A stretch of DNA of 12,629 bases. Source: an uncultured Rhodobacter sp. GTDB lineage: Bacteria > Pseudomonadota > Alphaproteobacteria > Rhodobacterales > Rhodobacteraceae. The position numbers and the translations under genes are program-made. Of this stretch, positions 1-7,629 are shown one piece after another. The stretch spans positions 1 through 12,629 of the forward strand of contig CALGTJ010000555.1 of the NCBI GenBank assembly GCA_937901435.1, read 5' to 3'. Below the pieces are notes generated by a model. That model was given only the letters and a program-made list of their open reading frames with translations. It made no database searches and was not told the DNA's origin. Positions within the stretch are counted from its first letter, which is position 1. The number at the start of each line of letters is the position of its first letter.

Positions 1-57
1 TAGGTTCAGGCTGCGCCAGAAATCCGATGCGAGTTCTCATTCGTCTGACAGCACCAG

Positions 58-198
58 CTAATCCTTACAGCAGAGCCTCAGGCCCACGTTCCGAATCCTT
101 GTCAACAGGACCACCGGCGCGCCCTGCCCGAACTCGGCAACCTCCAAAGAGCCGCGCGCCGTCCGGACCATCCGAGTTTTTGCAGATTTGAACCGCAC
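58..198 (-). pseudogene. Possible alpha/beta-hydrolase N-terminal fragment
   Basis: A 46-codon frame opens with GTG about 8 bp after the livF stop and ends in TAG. Around residues 17-32 it reads SLEVAEFGQGAPVVLL, which resembles the first beta strands of alpha/beta-fold hydrolases, where a hydrophobic strand runs into an HG oxyanion motif. Here the expected HG is replaced by TR, and after a further dozen residues the frame ends with no nucleophile elbow, acid or histidine. It could be the stump of a hydrolase gene once at the end of the operon, cut by a deletion or frameshift near position 105, or a chance frame. An ATG at codon 10 (position 171) is an alternative start, without a good ribosome binding site. 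The rest of 1-206 shows nothing else I can support. Confidence 0.25.
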
Positions 199-206
199 CT
201 TGATAT

Positions 207-905
207 TTATACCGCCAGAACGTCGAGCAAGCGCTTGCGGTCGTCATCATCGTCGCCCTCGCCCGTCAGGATCGCCTGACCGCGTTCCAGCACCATGAAT
301 CTGTCGCAAAGCGAAATCGCCTCGTGGACGTTTTGCTCCACCAGCAGGACGATAGTTCCGGCTTTGCGCATTTCGCGGATGATGGCGAAAACCTCGGCAA
401 CGATCATCGGTGCCAAGCCTTCCGAGGGCTCGTCGATTAGGACGACACGCGGTTCGGCCACCATGACACGAGCCATCGCCAGCATCTGCTGCTCGCCACC
501 AGACAGGGTGTTTCCGGCCTGTTTGCGGCGCTCCGCAAGGCGGGGAAACCGGTCATAAACCGTGTCTAGATGCGACTTACTGCTGCCGCCCTTGCGGCCC
601 ATCAGGCCAAGCGCCAGATTTTCCTCGACGGACAGGCCGGGGAAGATTCGGCGATCCTCGGGAACTATGGCCACGCCCGCACGATTCATGGAATCGGGCA
701 AATGCCCAGTCAACGTCTCGCCATCCAGCGTGACGGAACCGTCTGTCGGGCGCAGCCACCCGGCGATGGTTTTGAAAAACGTCGTCTTCCCGACGCCGTT
801 GCGTCCGAACAGGCCGATAACCTCGCCGGCATCTGCCGTGAGGCTGACACCTTGCAAGACATGGGCAAGTCCGTAATGTGCATGCAATTGATCAATTTTA
901 AGCAT
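207..905 (-). CDS. livF: Liv-type ABC transporter ATP-binding protein LivF
   Basis: One of two cytoplasmic ATPases that power the importer encoded upstream. Visible motifs (numbered from the ATG at 905): Walker A GRNGVGKTT at 34-42, the LivF-typical VPEDRRIFPGLSVEENL stretch near 81-97, ABC signature LSGGE at 134-138, Walker B VVLIDEP at 154-160, and LLVEQN in place of the usual switch histidine, as is normal for LivF. At 232 residues it has the usual family length. A GTG start at 914 would overlap the livG stop, but most LivF proteins begin with a sequence like MLKIDQLHAHYG, and the ATG at 905 has a GGTGAGAG stretch just upstream, so I prefer 905. It is the last gene of the operon. Substrate specificity lies in the binding protein, not here; the context suggests furoate or another aromatic acid rather than amino acids. 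Confidence 0.93.
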   Translation of the reverse strand: MLKIDQLHAHYGLAHVLQGVSLTADAGEVIGLFGRNGVGKTTFFKTIAGWLRPTDGSVTLDGETLTGHLPDSMNRAGVAIVPEDRRIFPGLSVEENLALGLMGRKGGSSKSHLDTVYDRFPRLAERRKQAGNTLSGGEQQMLAMARVMVAEPRVVLIDEPSEGLAPMIVAEVFAIIREMRKAGTIVLLVEQNVHEAISLCDRFMVLERGQAILTGEGDDDDDRKRLLDVLAV

Positions 906-910
906 ATCTC

Positions 911-1651
911 TCACCCGTGTCCAAAATAGGCAGCCTGGACCGCACTGTCAGCGCGAACCTCTGCCGGTATGCCTTCGGCCAGCTTGCGGCCCTGATGCAT
1001 GACCACCACGTGGTCCGACAGGGACATCACCAGGCCGATGTCATGCTCGATCAGCAGAATCGTTACTTCGTCAGTCAGACTGCGGATCAACTGCGCCGTA
1101 TCCTCGGTGTCGCCGTGGCTCATCCCCTGGGTCGGTTCGTCGAGCATCAGGACCTGGGGTTCAGAAGCCAGACACATCGCGATCTCCAGCCGCCGTTGTT
1201 CCCCGTGGCTGAGAGCCGCGACAATTTCATGCGCCTTTTCCGCAAAACCGAACCGCTCGATCAGTGCGGTGACCTTGTCCGCCGCGCGACCGTGTCTGCG
1301 CAGAGGCAGCAAGGCCTGCCTGACCGGCTCCAGACGCTGGGCGGCAAGGCGCAGGTTTTCCCGAACGGTCATCTCGAAGAACAGGTTAGTGATCTGGAAA
1401 GACCGGGCCAGGCCGGCCTCCTGCAGGGCCGCAGGTCCCTTCCCGGTCACATCTTTGCCTTTGATGATAACGCGCCCGCCACTCGGTTTAAGAGCACCGG
1501 AAATCAGGTTGAACAACGTAGTTTTGCCTGCACCGTTCGGGCCGATCACCGTGGTGATTTTATTGCGTTCGGCAGTAAAACTGACGCCGTCAACGGCCTT
1601 GAGCCCACCAAAGGCAATGCACAGACCCTCCACATGCATGATATCGGTCAT
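911..1651 (-). CDS. livG: Liv-type ABC transporter ATP-binding protein LivG
   Basis: The second ATPase of the importer, 246 residues. Walker A is GPNGAGKTT at 37-45, the Q-loop glutamine is Q86 in SFQITNLF, the signature is LSHGEQRR at 148-155 (a variant of LSGGEQ that is common in LivG), Walker B is VLMLDEP at 167-173 and the switch histidine is H203 in IEHD. The loop around 105-122 is the usual LivG insertion. The ATG overlaps the livM stop as ATGA, and the sequence AAAGGA lies 8 nt upstream, so translation is probably coupled to livM. Its own TGA lies 5 bp before the preferred livF start. It is expected to pair with LivF on the LivH/LivM membrane core. Confidence 0.94.
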   Translation of the reverse strand: MTDIMHVEGLCIAFGGLKAVDGVSFTAERNKITTVIGPNGAGKTTLFNLISGALKPSGGRVIIKGKDVTGKGPAALQEAGLARSFQITNLFFEMTVRENLRLAAQRLEPVRQALLPLRRHGRAADKVTALIERFGFAEKAHEIVAALSHGEQRRLEIAMCLASEPQVLMLDEPTQGMSHGDTEDTAQLIRSLTDEVTILLIEHDIGLVMSLSDHVVVMHQGRKLAEGIPAEVRADSAVQAAYFGHG

Positions 1652-2670
1652 AGCGCCGTCCTTTCTGGTTCAGGCTTGGGCTGCCTTGCGCTGTTGCGCA
1701 ACAGGTTGCGTTCGACGAAAGGCTTCAACATGCCAACTATGCCCTTGGGCATGAACAGGATCGCACTCATAAAGATCAAGCCAATCACGATCAGGTGGTG
1801 TTCTGTCCAACTTCCGATAACGGACTTCAGCATGGTCAGGATCACTGCACCCCAAATCGCGCCGGCCAGAGTGCCGGCACCGCCGACGATCACCATGATC
1901 AGCGCATCGCCCGATGTCGCGAAGAATAGCAGTTCCGGCGAGACGAACCCGCGCAGCATCGGATAGAGCGCGCCGGCAAGCCCGGCGATCACAGCCGCAA
2001 GCACATAGGCGGCCATTCTGGCAGCCCATGTCGAATACCCCAGATAAGGCACGCGCTTTTCATTGGCTTTCAGCGCAATGATGATCCGGCCGAACGGCGT
2101 CCCCAGCAGGTAAGCTGACATGGAATAGAGCAGCGCTATGATCACCAGCGTAAGCAGGAAGAACCCCAGTGGATCGTCTGCTGACAGAGTGATTAAGCCG
2201 AGCGGAATTTCGATCACGGGAATGCCAATTAGACCATCTGAGGCTCCCAGCTCCCGACTGTTATAGACAACCTTGGCGACGACCTGAGCCATGCCAAAGG
2301 TTATCAGCGCGAAATACACGCCGCGTACACGGTTGGCGATAAGCCCGCCAGCAATACCGGCCAGCAGGACGGAGACGCCCGCTGCGCCCATGGCGAGCCA
2401 GAACGACGGCTCCTCGCGCAGTACAAGCGCTGAGACATATGCCCCGATACCGAAATAGAGCGCCTGCCCAAGAGACAGAAGACCGGTGAACCCTAGAAGG
2501 ATGTCGATCGATAGCGCCAGACCCCCAAGGATCAGCGCCTCGGTCGCAAGGCGCAGATAGAAAACGTCGCCGCTGAAGCAGGCGAAAGCTGCGAAAACAA
2601 GCGCCACAATAACCAGAATCCCAAAGAACACGTGGTTTGCGCGCATGGATATATCTAGACGATCATGCAT
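1648..2670 (-). CDS. livM: Liv-type ABC transporter permease LivM
   Basis: Integral membrane permease of the importer, 340 residues from the chosen start. Hydrophobic helices run through most of the protein. The family motifs are present: LGFTGLLSLGQALYFGIGAY in the first third, and FFATSGDALIMVIVGGAGTL followed by WGAVILTML in the last third, the latter contacting the ATPases. A longer frame begins at 2736 with a polar, Cys/Ser-rich stretch of 22 residues that lies wholly inside livH. I reject it because the ATG at 2670 has a strong GGGAGG 7 nt upstream and begins MHDRLDISMRANH. From this start livM overlaps the livH stop by 8 bp. The C-terminus is a polar tail (PKPEPERTAL). It pairs with LivH to form the translocation channel. 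Confidence 0.93.
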   Translation of the reverse strand: MHDRLDISMRANHVFFGILVIVALVFAAFACFSGDVFYLRLATEALILGGLALSIDILLGFTGLLSLGQALYFGIGAYVSALVLREEPSFWLAMGAAGVSVLLAGIAGGLIANRVRGVYFALITFGMAQVVAKVVYNSRELGASDGLIGIPVIEIPLGLITLSADDPLGFFLLTLVIIALLYSMSAYLLGTPFGRIIIALKANEKRVPYLGYSTWAARMAAYVLAAVIAGLAGALYPMLRGFVSPELLFFATSGDALIMVIVGGAGTLAGAIWGAVILTMLKSVIGSWTEHHLIVIGLIFMSAILFMPKGIVGMLKPFVERNLLRNSARQPKPEPERTAL

Positions 2671-3556
2671 GACCGATCCTCCCGAATATGCCCTGCGGGC
2701 GGAACATAAGAACAAGGACCATGACGCCGAAGACAATCGGATCGGCCCAGACGGGCGAAATGACCAGGCTTGAAATGGCCTGGACCTGCGTCAGCAGGAC
2801 CCCGGCGATTACTACACCCCATATCGATCCCATGCCGCCGACGATAACGACGGTAAAGGCCATCAGGATGAAGTCATGACCCATTGTCGGGAAGACCGAA
2901 TAGATCGGTGCCAGCAAAACCCCTGCCAGACCGGCCAGTGCCACGCCAAAGGCAAAAGCGCCTGAATAGACCCAACCGACACGGACGCCCAACGAAGCCG
3001 CCATATTGCGATCAAAGGCTGCGGCGCGGACCATCGCGCCCAGACGGGTACGATAGACTACCAGCGCCACCGCAACGATCACCACGGCACCGATTGCAAT
3101 AAGAAACAGCCTGTAGGTAGGGATGAAAACACCCAAAACCTCCGTGGCACCTGGCAACGGGTTCTCGGGGCGATGCGTGTTGGGGCCGAATACGATCTTC
3201 AGCAGGTCTTCGGCAATCATGCCCAGACCGAAGGTCAGCAGCAGGGTCGACACATGCCTGTCCCCGCCATCATAGACCCGGCGGATCAGAAAGCGTTCCG
3301 TCAGCACCCCGATTGGGATCATTAGGATTGGGACCAGCGCGATCAGCACCCAGTAGTTGAAACCCAGGGCGGAAAGCGCCAGCGCACCGAAGGCTCCCAC
3401 GGCGTAGAACTCGCCGTGGGACATGTTAATTACGTCCAGAAGCCCAAAGATAATCGTCAGTCCAAGTGCCACAAGGATCACCGAGACCCCCAGCGCAAGG
3501 CCATTAAGCATCTGTGGTGCCAGCACGAATTGGAGATATGAGATCAGATCAGGCAT
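2663..3556 (-). CDS. livH: Liv-type ABC transporter permease LivH
   Basis: First permease of the importer, 297 residues. It starts MPDLISYLQFVLAPQMLNGLALG and carries the LivH hallmarks: LGLTIIFGLLDVINMSHGEFYAVGAF near residues 30-57 and the late segment HDFILMAFTVVIVGGMGSIWG, plus about eight hydrophobic helices. The frame can be extended to 3598 (MPSVLTPATNSERP...), but that extension overlaps the coding sequence of the binding protein upstream and is unlike family N-termini. With the ATG at 3556 the gap to the upstream stop is 7 bp. The ribosome binding site is weak (GAGCG), so translation probably depends on coupling to the upstream gene. It forms the channel with LivM. Confidence 0.93.
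   Translation of the reverse strand: MPDLISYLQFVLAPQMLNGLALGVSVILVALGLTIIFGLLDVINMSHGEFYAVGAFGALALSALGFNYWVLIALVPILMIPIGVLTERFLIRRVYDGGDRHVSTLLLTFGLGMIAEDLLKIVFGPNTHRPENPLPGATEVLGVFIPTYRLFLIAIGAVVIVAVALVVYRTRLGAMVRAAAFDRNMAASLGVRVGWVYSGAFAFGVALAGLAGVLLAPIYSVFPTMGHDFILMAFTVVIVGGMGSIWGVVIAGVLLTQVQAISSLVISPVWADPIVFGVMVLVLMFRPQGIFGRIGHA
2678..2683 (-). promoter_or_regulatory. Ribosome binding site of livM (decides the start)
   Basis: GGGAGG on the minus strand, 7 nt before the ATG at 2670. It lies inside the end of livH and argues for the 2670 start over the ATG at 2736. Confidence 0.7.
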
Positions 3557-3563
3557 AGGGCGC

Positions 3564-4730
3564 TCAGAATTTGTCGCAGGTGTCAGGACCGATGGCATCT
3601 TCGCCGGCGATACTTCTTGCGATGGTGAACTGGCCGTTCTTTACTTCAACGACATACATCGGCTGCATCGCCTGATGGTCGCCTGCCCGAATGGTCTTGG
3701 TGCCTTGCGGCGTTTCCCAGGACAGACCTTCCAGCGCGGCGCGGACCGAGTCGGTGTCTGTTGCACCCGCCGCTTCGACAGCCGCCTTGTAGGCGAACAG
3801 CAAACCATAGCTGTCGGCACCATACAGGTCCGGATCAGCACCGTTCCTCTCGCGGAATGCCTCGGTAAAGGCTTTATTCTCTGGGGAGTCGATAAGCACG
3901 GAATACCCAACGCCGGTAATGAACCCTTCGGCCGCAGCACCGATCGCATTGATGTTCTGCGCTGTCACGGTACCCGATGCGCCAAGGATGGTGAGGCCTT
4001 CGCTAACGCCAAAATCGTTCATTTGTGTGAACAGACGCACGGTGTCATTGCCGGCGACCGATGTATAGAGGACATCGGGACGTGCCGCACGCAATTGACC
4101 GAAATACTGCGAATAGTCCTTTGAGTCGAGCGGAGCAAAAACCTCGCCGGTCGATGTCGCACCGACACTTTCGGCTCTCTCTTTGAACGCGGCGACGGTG
4201 GAGCGGCCCATTTCATAGTCCGGACCAAGGTAATAGACTTTTGCTCCCGGTTTTTCCTGCTTTAGCCATGCCGCAAGCGCCACCGATTGCTGGCCCGCGC
4301 GGGCGTTGACTCGAAAGACGTTCGGTGAACAACCGGAACCGGTGATCGCATCTGAAAACGACACGGTTGTCGCGATAAGCTTGTCGGCCCGATCAGCGAC
4401 TTGGCCTACAGCCAGCGTGGCTCCGGAATTGACGGTACCGGTTAAGAAGTCAACGTTGTCGACCGTGAACAGCTTCTCTGCCTTGGTGACGGCAACTGCG
4501 GGATTTGCCTCACTGTCCTCATAGATAAGTTCGATCTGACGACCGGCGATCCCGCCGGCAGCGTTGATCTCTTCCACCGACTGGTCTATGCCCCAGCGGA
4601 CCTGCTGACCGATGCCGGCATAGGTGCCGGACAGAGGCGTAAGCACACCGATCTTGATAGTTTCCTGCGCGTAGGCGCTGGACGCCAGCAGCATCGCTAT
4701 TGTTGTCGTCGTTAAAAGGTTAAGTCTCAT
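3564..4730 (-). CDS. Periplasmic substrate-binding protein of a Liv/HAAT-type importer
   Basis: A 388-residue exported binding protein of the Peripla_BP_6 (LivK-like) family. A Sec signal peptide is clear: MRLN, hydrophobic core to about residue 18, and a likely cut after A21 (AYA before QETIKIG). There is no lipobox. The mature start IKIGVLTPLSGTYAGIGQQ and the segment EINAAGGIAGRQIELIYEDSEANP are typical of the family. Two cysteines, C134 (GSGCSPNVFR) and C385 (four residues from the end), could form a disulfide in the periplasm. Some members of this family bind aromatic acids rather than amino acids, and lying directly after a CoA ligase and a Mo hydroxylase suggests it captures the substrate of that pathway, perhaps 2-furoate. 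The ATG has GGGAGG 7 nt upstream. The gene sits 34 bp after the crotonase gene; that gap shows no terminator or obvious promoter. Confidence 0.92.
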   Translation of the reverse strand: MRLNLLTTTTIAMLLASSAYAQETIKIGVLTPLSGTYAGIGQQVRWGIDQSVEEINAAGGIAGRQIELIYEDSEANPAVAVTKAEKLFTVDNVDFLTGTVNSGATLAVGQVADRADKLIATTVSFSDAITGSGCSPNVFRVNARAGQQSVALAAWLKQEKPGAKVYYLGPDYEMGRSTVAAFKERAESVGATSTGEVFAPLDSKDYSQYFGQLRAARPDVLYTSVAGNDTVRLFTQMNDFGVSEGLTILGASGTVTAQNINAIGAAAEGFITGVGYSVLIDSPENKAFTEAFRERNGADPDLYGADSYGLLFAYKAAVEAAGATDTDSVRAALEGLSWETPQGTKTIRAGDHQAMQPMYVVEVKNGQFTIARSIAGEDAIGPDTCDKF

Positions 4731-4737
4731 CAGGTTT

Positions 4738-4743
4738 CCTCCC
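4738..4743 (-). promoter_or_regulatory. Ribosome binding site of the substrate-binding protein gene
   Basis: GGGAGG on the minus strand, 7 nt before the ATG at 4730. It is a strong site, fitting the high expression binding proteins usually need relative to their permeases, and it contrasts with the weak site of livH. Confidence 0.65.
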
Positions 4744-4764
4744 AGAAGTTTTTAGGTGTTTTGT

Positions 4765-5565
4765 TCAGCATCCGCGGAATGCGGGGCTGCGTTTTTCGTG
4801 AAAAGCGCGAACGCCTTCTGCGAAATCTTCGGATTGGCGCAGGCGGCTATAACAGTGGCCCTCCAACTCAATTCCTGAGGCGACAGTCGCATTCTCGCTG
4901 TCATTCAGAAGTTTCTTGGCCGTGCGTTGCGCCAGCGGCGAAAACGCCACCAGCTCTGCAACCAGCGCGTCGGTCGCTGCGACTAGTTGGTCAACTGCCA
5001 CGCAGTCGACGACAATGCCCCAATCGCGCGCCTGCTCGCCGGATATCCGGCGCGAGCGCATGACGACGTCTTTGGTGCGGGCAAGGCCGATCAGGCCCAT
5101 AAGGCGGGCGGAACCGCCAGAACCAGGAATCTGGCCGAGTTTCTGTTCCGGCAGGGCATAGCGCGTGCCGTGCGTGGCAATCCGGAAATCGCATGCCAGC
5201 GAAATTTCAAAGCCGACGCCGAACGTGTAGCCCTGATTGGCCGCAATCACAGGTTTCGCGCAGCGCCAGGGCGCGGCGATATTGTCCGCAAGATGGCTGA
5301 CATGCTCGGGCGAGGCATCAAGGAAACCTCTGATGTAACCGCCCGACGAGAAATTGTCCCCCTCGGCGCGCAGGACAATAACCCGGACCCGATCGTCCGC
5401 GTCCAGTTCCTCGAAAGCCACCCGCAGCTGGTCCCGCTGCCCCATCCAAATGACGTTCATCGGCGGGCGAGACAGAATGATGTCGCCGCGTTGGCGGTCC
5501 GGGTCGATCTCGACCCGGAACCCGTCAAGGTCGCTTAGGCGGGGGTCTGTTGAAGTGTCGGTCAT
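4765..5565 (-). CDS. hmfE: Crotonase-family enzyme, probable HmfE-type hydratase/hydrolase of the furoate pathway
   Basis: A 266-residue enoyl-CoA hydratase/isomerase-fold protein. The CoA-binding and oxyanion regions are visible: NFSSGGYIRGF at 71-81, then ANQGYTFGVGFEISLACDFRIA at 109-130 and ALPEQKLGQIPGSGGSARL at 137-155. Glutamates E120 and E140 lie exactly 20 residues apart and correspond to the two catalytic glutamates of rat enoyl-CoA hydratase (E144 and E164), so hydratase-like water activation is likely. The aspartate/histidine pattern of 4-chlorobenzoyl-CoA dehalogenase is not seen. In the furoate operon hmfABCDE a protein of this family in this position is thought to open the lactone tautomer of 5-hydroxy-2-furoyl-CoA to 2-oxoglutaryl-CoA. 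The family is certain; the reaction is inferred from context. AGGAGA lies just upstream of the start, 17 bp after the ligase gene. A hydratase or ring-opening enzyme for another acyl-CoA is the alternative. Confidence 0.8.
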   Translation of the reverse strand: MTDTSTDPRLSDLDGFRVEIDPDRQRGDIILSRPPMNVIWMGQRDQLRVAFEELDADDRVRVIVLRAEGDNFSSGGYIRGFLDASPEHVSHLADNIAAPWRCAKPVIAANQGYTFGVGFEISLACDFRIATHGTRYALPEQKLGQIPGSGGSARLMGLIGLARTKDVVMRSRRISGEQARDWGIVVDCVAVDQLVAATDALVAELVAFSPLAQRTAKKLLNDSENATVASGIELEGHCYSRLRQSEDFAEGVRAFHEKRSPAFRGC

Positions 5566-5582
5566 TGTTTTCTCCTAAAAGG

Positions 5583-7127
5583 TTATTTCTCAACAGCAGA
5601 GGCGTCAGTGGTTTCGGGATTGTATTTGCCAGCCGCCAGAACGCGGCGCAGCAGCTTACCGACCGGCGATTTCGGCAGATCGTTGACAAATATGATGCGG
5701 CGGGGTCGCTTGTATCCGGCAAGCCCCGAATTCCGGCAGTGACTGTCAATTTCATCAGCTGTTAGCGGGCCGGAGCGGCGCACGAAGGCGGTTACGACCT
5801 TGCCCCAACGTTCATCCGGCAGTCCAACAACCGCACATTCGCTGACGCTGGGTAGTAAGGACAGGCAGCTTTCGACCTCGACCGGGCTGACATTCTCTCC
5901 GCCCGATATGATCATGTCATCCACACGGCCGGTCACGAATAGGTCGCCGTCCGAATCCACCCGGCCCAGGTCACCTGTGAAATACCATCCGTCGCGTAGC
6001 GCCTTGGCGTCTGACTCGGGCCGGCGCCAGTATCCTTCAAAGGCCTCATCCCCTGCCAGGGTTGCGATGATCTCGCCTTCTTGGCCTACGCTCACCTCGG
6101 CCCTCGGGTCGCCACTGCCGACGGTGACAATACGCAGATGCTGATTCAAACCGGCGCGTCCGGCAGAGCCCTGTTTGAGAGATGCCTTCTGGTTGATTGA
6201 AAACGTGTAAACCTCTGAAGAACCGTAGTGGTTGACGAACAGGTCTGGCTTGAAAGCGACGTTGAGACGGCGCAACAGTCCGTCAGTCATCGACGCGCCG
6301 GCAAAGCCTAGCCTGCGGACCGAGGAGATGTCAGTCGTTACGAAATCTTCATGCTCCAGCATATCGTGGTAGAGCGTCGGAACCAGATAAAGGCTTGAAA
6401 TAGCGTGATCCTCTATCAATCGAAGCGCAGTTTTCACATCAAAACGCGGTAGGCAGACAAAGCGTCCTCCCAGCAACATCACAGCCAGCAGCGACCGCAC
6501 ACCCATCGTATGATAGAGAGGCATGACGCCTAGCGTGCGCTCACCCTGCGGCATTAGGTTCTGTGCCACATGCGCCAACGCTGCAGCGCGTTCGGCTTGG
6601 TGCCTTCGCGGCACGCCCTTTGGCTTCGCCGTGGTACCGGAGGTGTAGAACATCAGAGACAGGTCGTCCGGTCCGGCCACGGGCATTGCGTCGGCCTGAG
6701 CCTGGTACAATTCAGCTATATCGATTGCGTCCTTGCAGTTGGCTTCAACAGAAATCCACGGCATTCCCGCAGCCCTGAGCGAACCTTTGACAGCGTCTTC
6801 GCTGGAGGCGTCGAAAACCAGCGCCGTGCCTTCTGCGTCATCCAGCACGAAATCAAGTTCATCCGGTGTCACACGCCAGTTGATCGGAACGATGACCACG
6901 CCCGTAAACTGGCAGGCCCAGTGTAGCGTTGCCGCGTCTGCGGTGTTTTGCAGGGCCGTGACCAAACGATCACCCTTTTTCAGACCCACGCGGTGCAATC
7001 CATCGGCCAGAGCCGCGACACGCGGCAGCCATTCGGCGTAGGTCAATTGAAGGTCGCCATCAACCAGCGCAACTGCATTCGGGTCACGGGCCACAGAGGC
7101 CAGAAATGATCTGCCGAGATCAAGCAT
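5583..7127 (-). CDS. hmfD: Acyl-CoA synthetase of the aryl-CoA ligase type, probable 2-furoate-CoA ligase
   Basis: A 514-residue ANL-superfamily adenylating enzyme expected to form an acyl-AMP from a carboxylic acid and ATP and then transfer it to CoA. Motifs: P-loop YTSGTTAKPKG at 161-171, A4-like MPLYHTMG near 202-209, YGSSE at 301-305, YFTGDL at 382-387 (ribose-binding D386), hinge GRVDDMIISGGENV at 400-413, and the adenylation lysine K491 in SPVGKLLRR. From memory, the C-terminal domain (RVDDMIISGGENV, DERWGKVVTAFV, GYKRPRRIIF, then LPK) closely resembles 4-chlorobenzoate-CoA ligase, pointing to a ring carboxylate rather than a long-chain fatty acid. The position between the Mo-enzyme 2Fe-2S subunit and the crotonase matches hmfD. 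The ATG overlaps the upstream stop by 8 bp and has AAGGAG upstream. Other aromatic or heteroaromatic acids remain possible substrates. Confidence 0.82.
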   Translation of the reverse strand: MLDLGRSFLASVARDPNAVALVDGDLQLTYAEWLPRVAALADGLHRVGLKKGDRLVTALQNTADAATLHWACQFTGVVIVPINWRVTPDELDFVLDDAEGTALVFDASSEDAVKGSLRAAGMPWISVEANCKDAIDIAELYQAQADAMPVAGPDDLSLMFYTSGTTAKPKGVPRRHQAERAAALAHVAQNLMPQGERTLGVMPLYHTMGVRSLLAVMLLGGRFVCLPRFDVKTALRLIEDHAISSLYLVPTLYHDMLEHEDFVTTDISSVRRLGFAGASMTDGLLRRLNVAFKPDLFVNHYGSSEVYTFSINQKASLKQGSAGRAGLNQHLRIVTVGSGDPRAEVSVGQEGEIIATLAGDEAFEGYWRRPESDAKALRDGWYFTGDLGRVDSDGDLFVTGRVDDMIISGGENVSPVEVESCLSLLPSVSECAVVGLPDERWGKVVTAFVRRSGPLTADEIDSHCRNSGLAGYKRPRRIIFVNDLPKSPVGKLLRRVLAAGKYNPETTDASAVEK

Positions 7128-7629
7128 TCAAACGCTCCTTTTGCAGAATTTTAGCCGCTTCCATCGCGGCAGTGACAATCGGCTCGTATCCGGTACAGCG
7201 ACACAGATGGCCGGCAAGCGCGTCGCGGATTTCGGTTTCGCCTGCCTCAGGATGATCGTGCAACAGTGTGTCGAGGGACATTAGGATACCCGCCGTGCAA
7301 AACCCGCATTGCAGGGCATGATGGCGGCGAAATGAATTTTGCAGCACGGACAGGGAGCCCGGTGCTGGCGCCAGATGTTCCACGGTTTCGATTTCGGCTC
7401 CGTCGGCCTGCACCGCCAGTGTCAGGCAGCTACGGGCGAGACCGTCGTCCATGCGAACCGTACAAGCTCCACAGACGCCGTGTTCACAGCCAACATGGGT
7501 GCCCTTGGCGCCAAGAACGTGTCGTATAAAATCGGACAGCAGCATGCGGGGCTCCGCCTCTGCATGTACCGGTTTTCCATTCAGTTTCAGACTGATGGAA
7601 TGCGTTTGGTCAGCAATCAGGCGGCGCAT
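7120..7629 (-). CDS. hmfC: 2Fe-2S subunit of a molybdenum hydroxylase, probable 2-furoyl-CoA dehydrogenase small subunit
   Basis: A 169-residue CoxS/XDH-type iron-sulfur subunit carrying electrons from the Mo centre to FAD. The plant-ferredoxin-like cluster ligands are C48, C53, C56 and C68 (GCEHGVCGACTV...SCL). The second cluster in the helical domain is held by C108, C111, C143 and C145 (QCGFCTAG and LCRCTGY). All eight cysteines are present. A longer frame to 7728 adds 33 residues rich in Pro, Arg and Gly that lie in the FAD-subunit gene. I reject it because the ATG at 7629 has AAGGAGG 7 nt upstream and starts a normal-length protein (MRRLIADQTHSISLKLNGK). The gene overlaps the FAD subunit by 13 bp and the ligase by 8 bp, so equal expression is likely. 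Confidence 0.9.
   Translation of the reverse strand: MRRLIADQTHSISLKLNGKPVHAEAEPRMLLSDFIRHVLGAKGTHVGCEHGVCGACTVRMDDGLARSCLTLAVQADGAEIETVEHLAPAPGSLSVLQNSFRRHHALQCGFCTAGILMSLDTLLHDHPEAGETEIRDALAGHLCRCTGYEPIVTAAMEAAKILQKERLNA

Noticed and set aside
100..180. GC-rich palindromic stretches after livF as an operon terminator
   Set aside because: Short matches such as GTCCGGAC occur, but no stable stem followed by T residues in the direction of transcription.
917..1966. 349-codon open frame on the plus strand opposite livG and livM
   Set aside because: It spans the junction of two clear ABC transporter genes in antisense and shows no recognisable domain.
2671..2736. Upstream start of livM at 2736
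   Set aside because: The added 22 residues are inside livH, polar and unlike LivM N-termini, and the ATG at 2670 has a strong ribosome binding site.
4765..5565. Feruloyl/coumaroyl-CoA hydratase-lyase
   Set aside because: The sequence pattern around the second catalytic region (LPEQKLGQIPGSGG) is that of ordinary enoyl-CoA hydratases and does not match the hydratase-lyase sequences I recall.
4765..7127. 4-chlorobenzoate dehalogenation pair (ligase plus 4-chlorobenzoyl-CoA dehalogenase)
   Set aside because: The ligase resembles that family, but the crotonase keeps the two hydratase glutamates (E120, E140) and lacks the dehalogenase pattern; a Mo hydroxylase would have no role.
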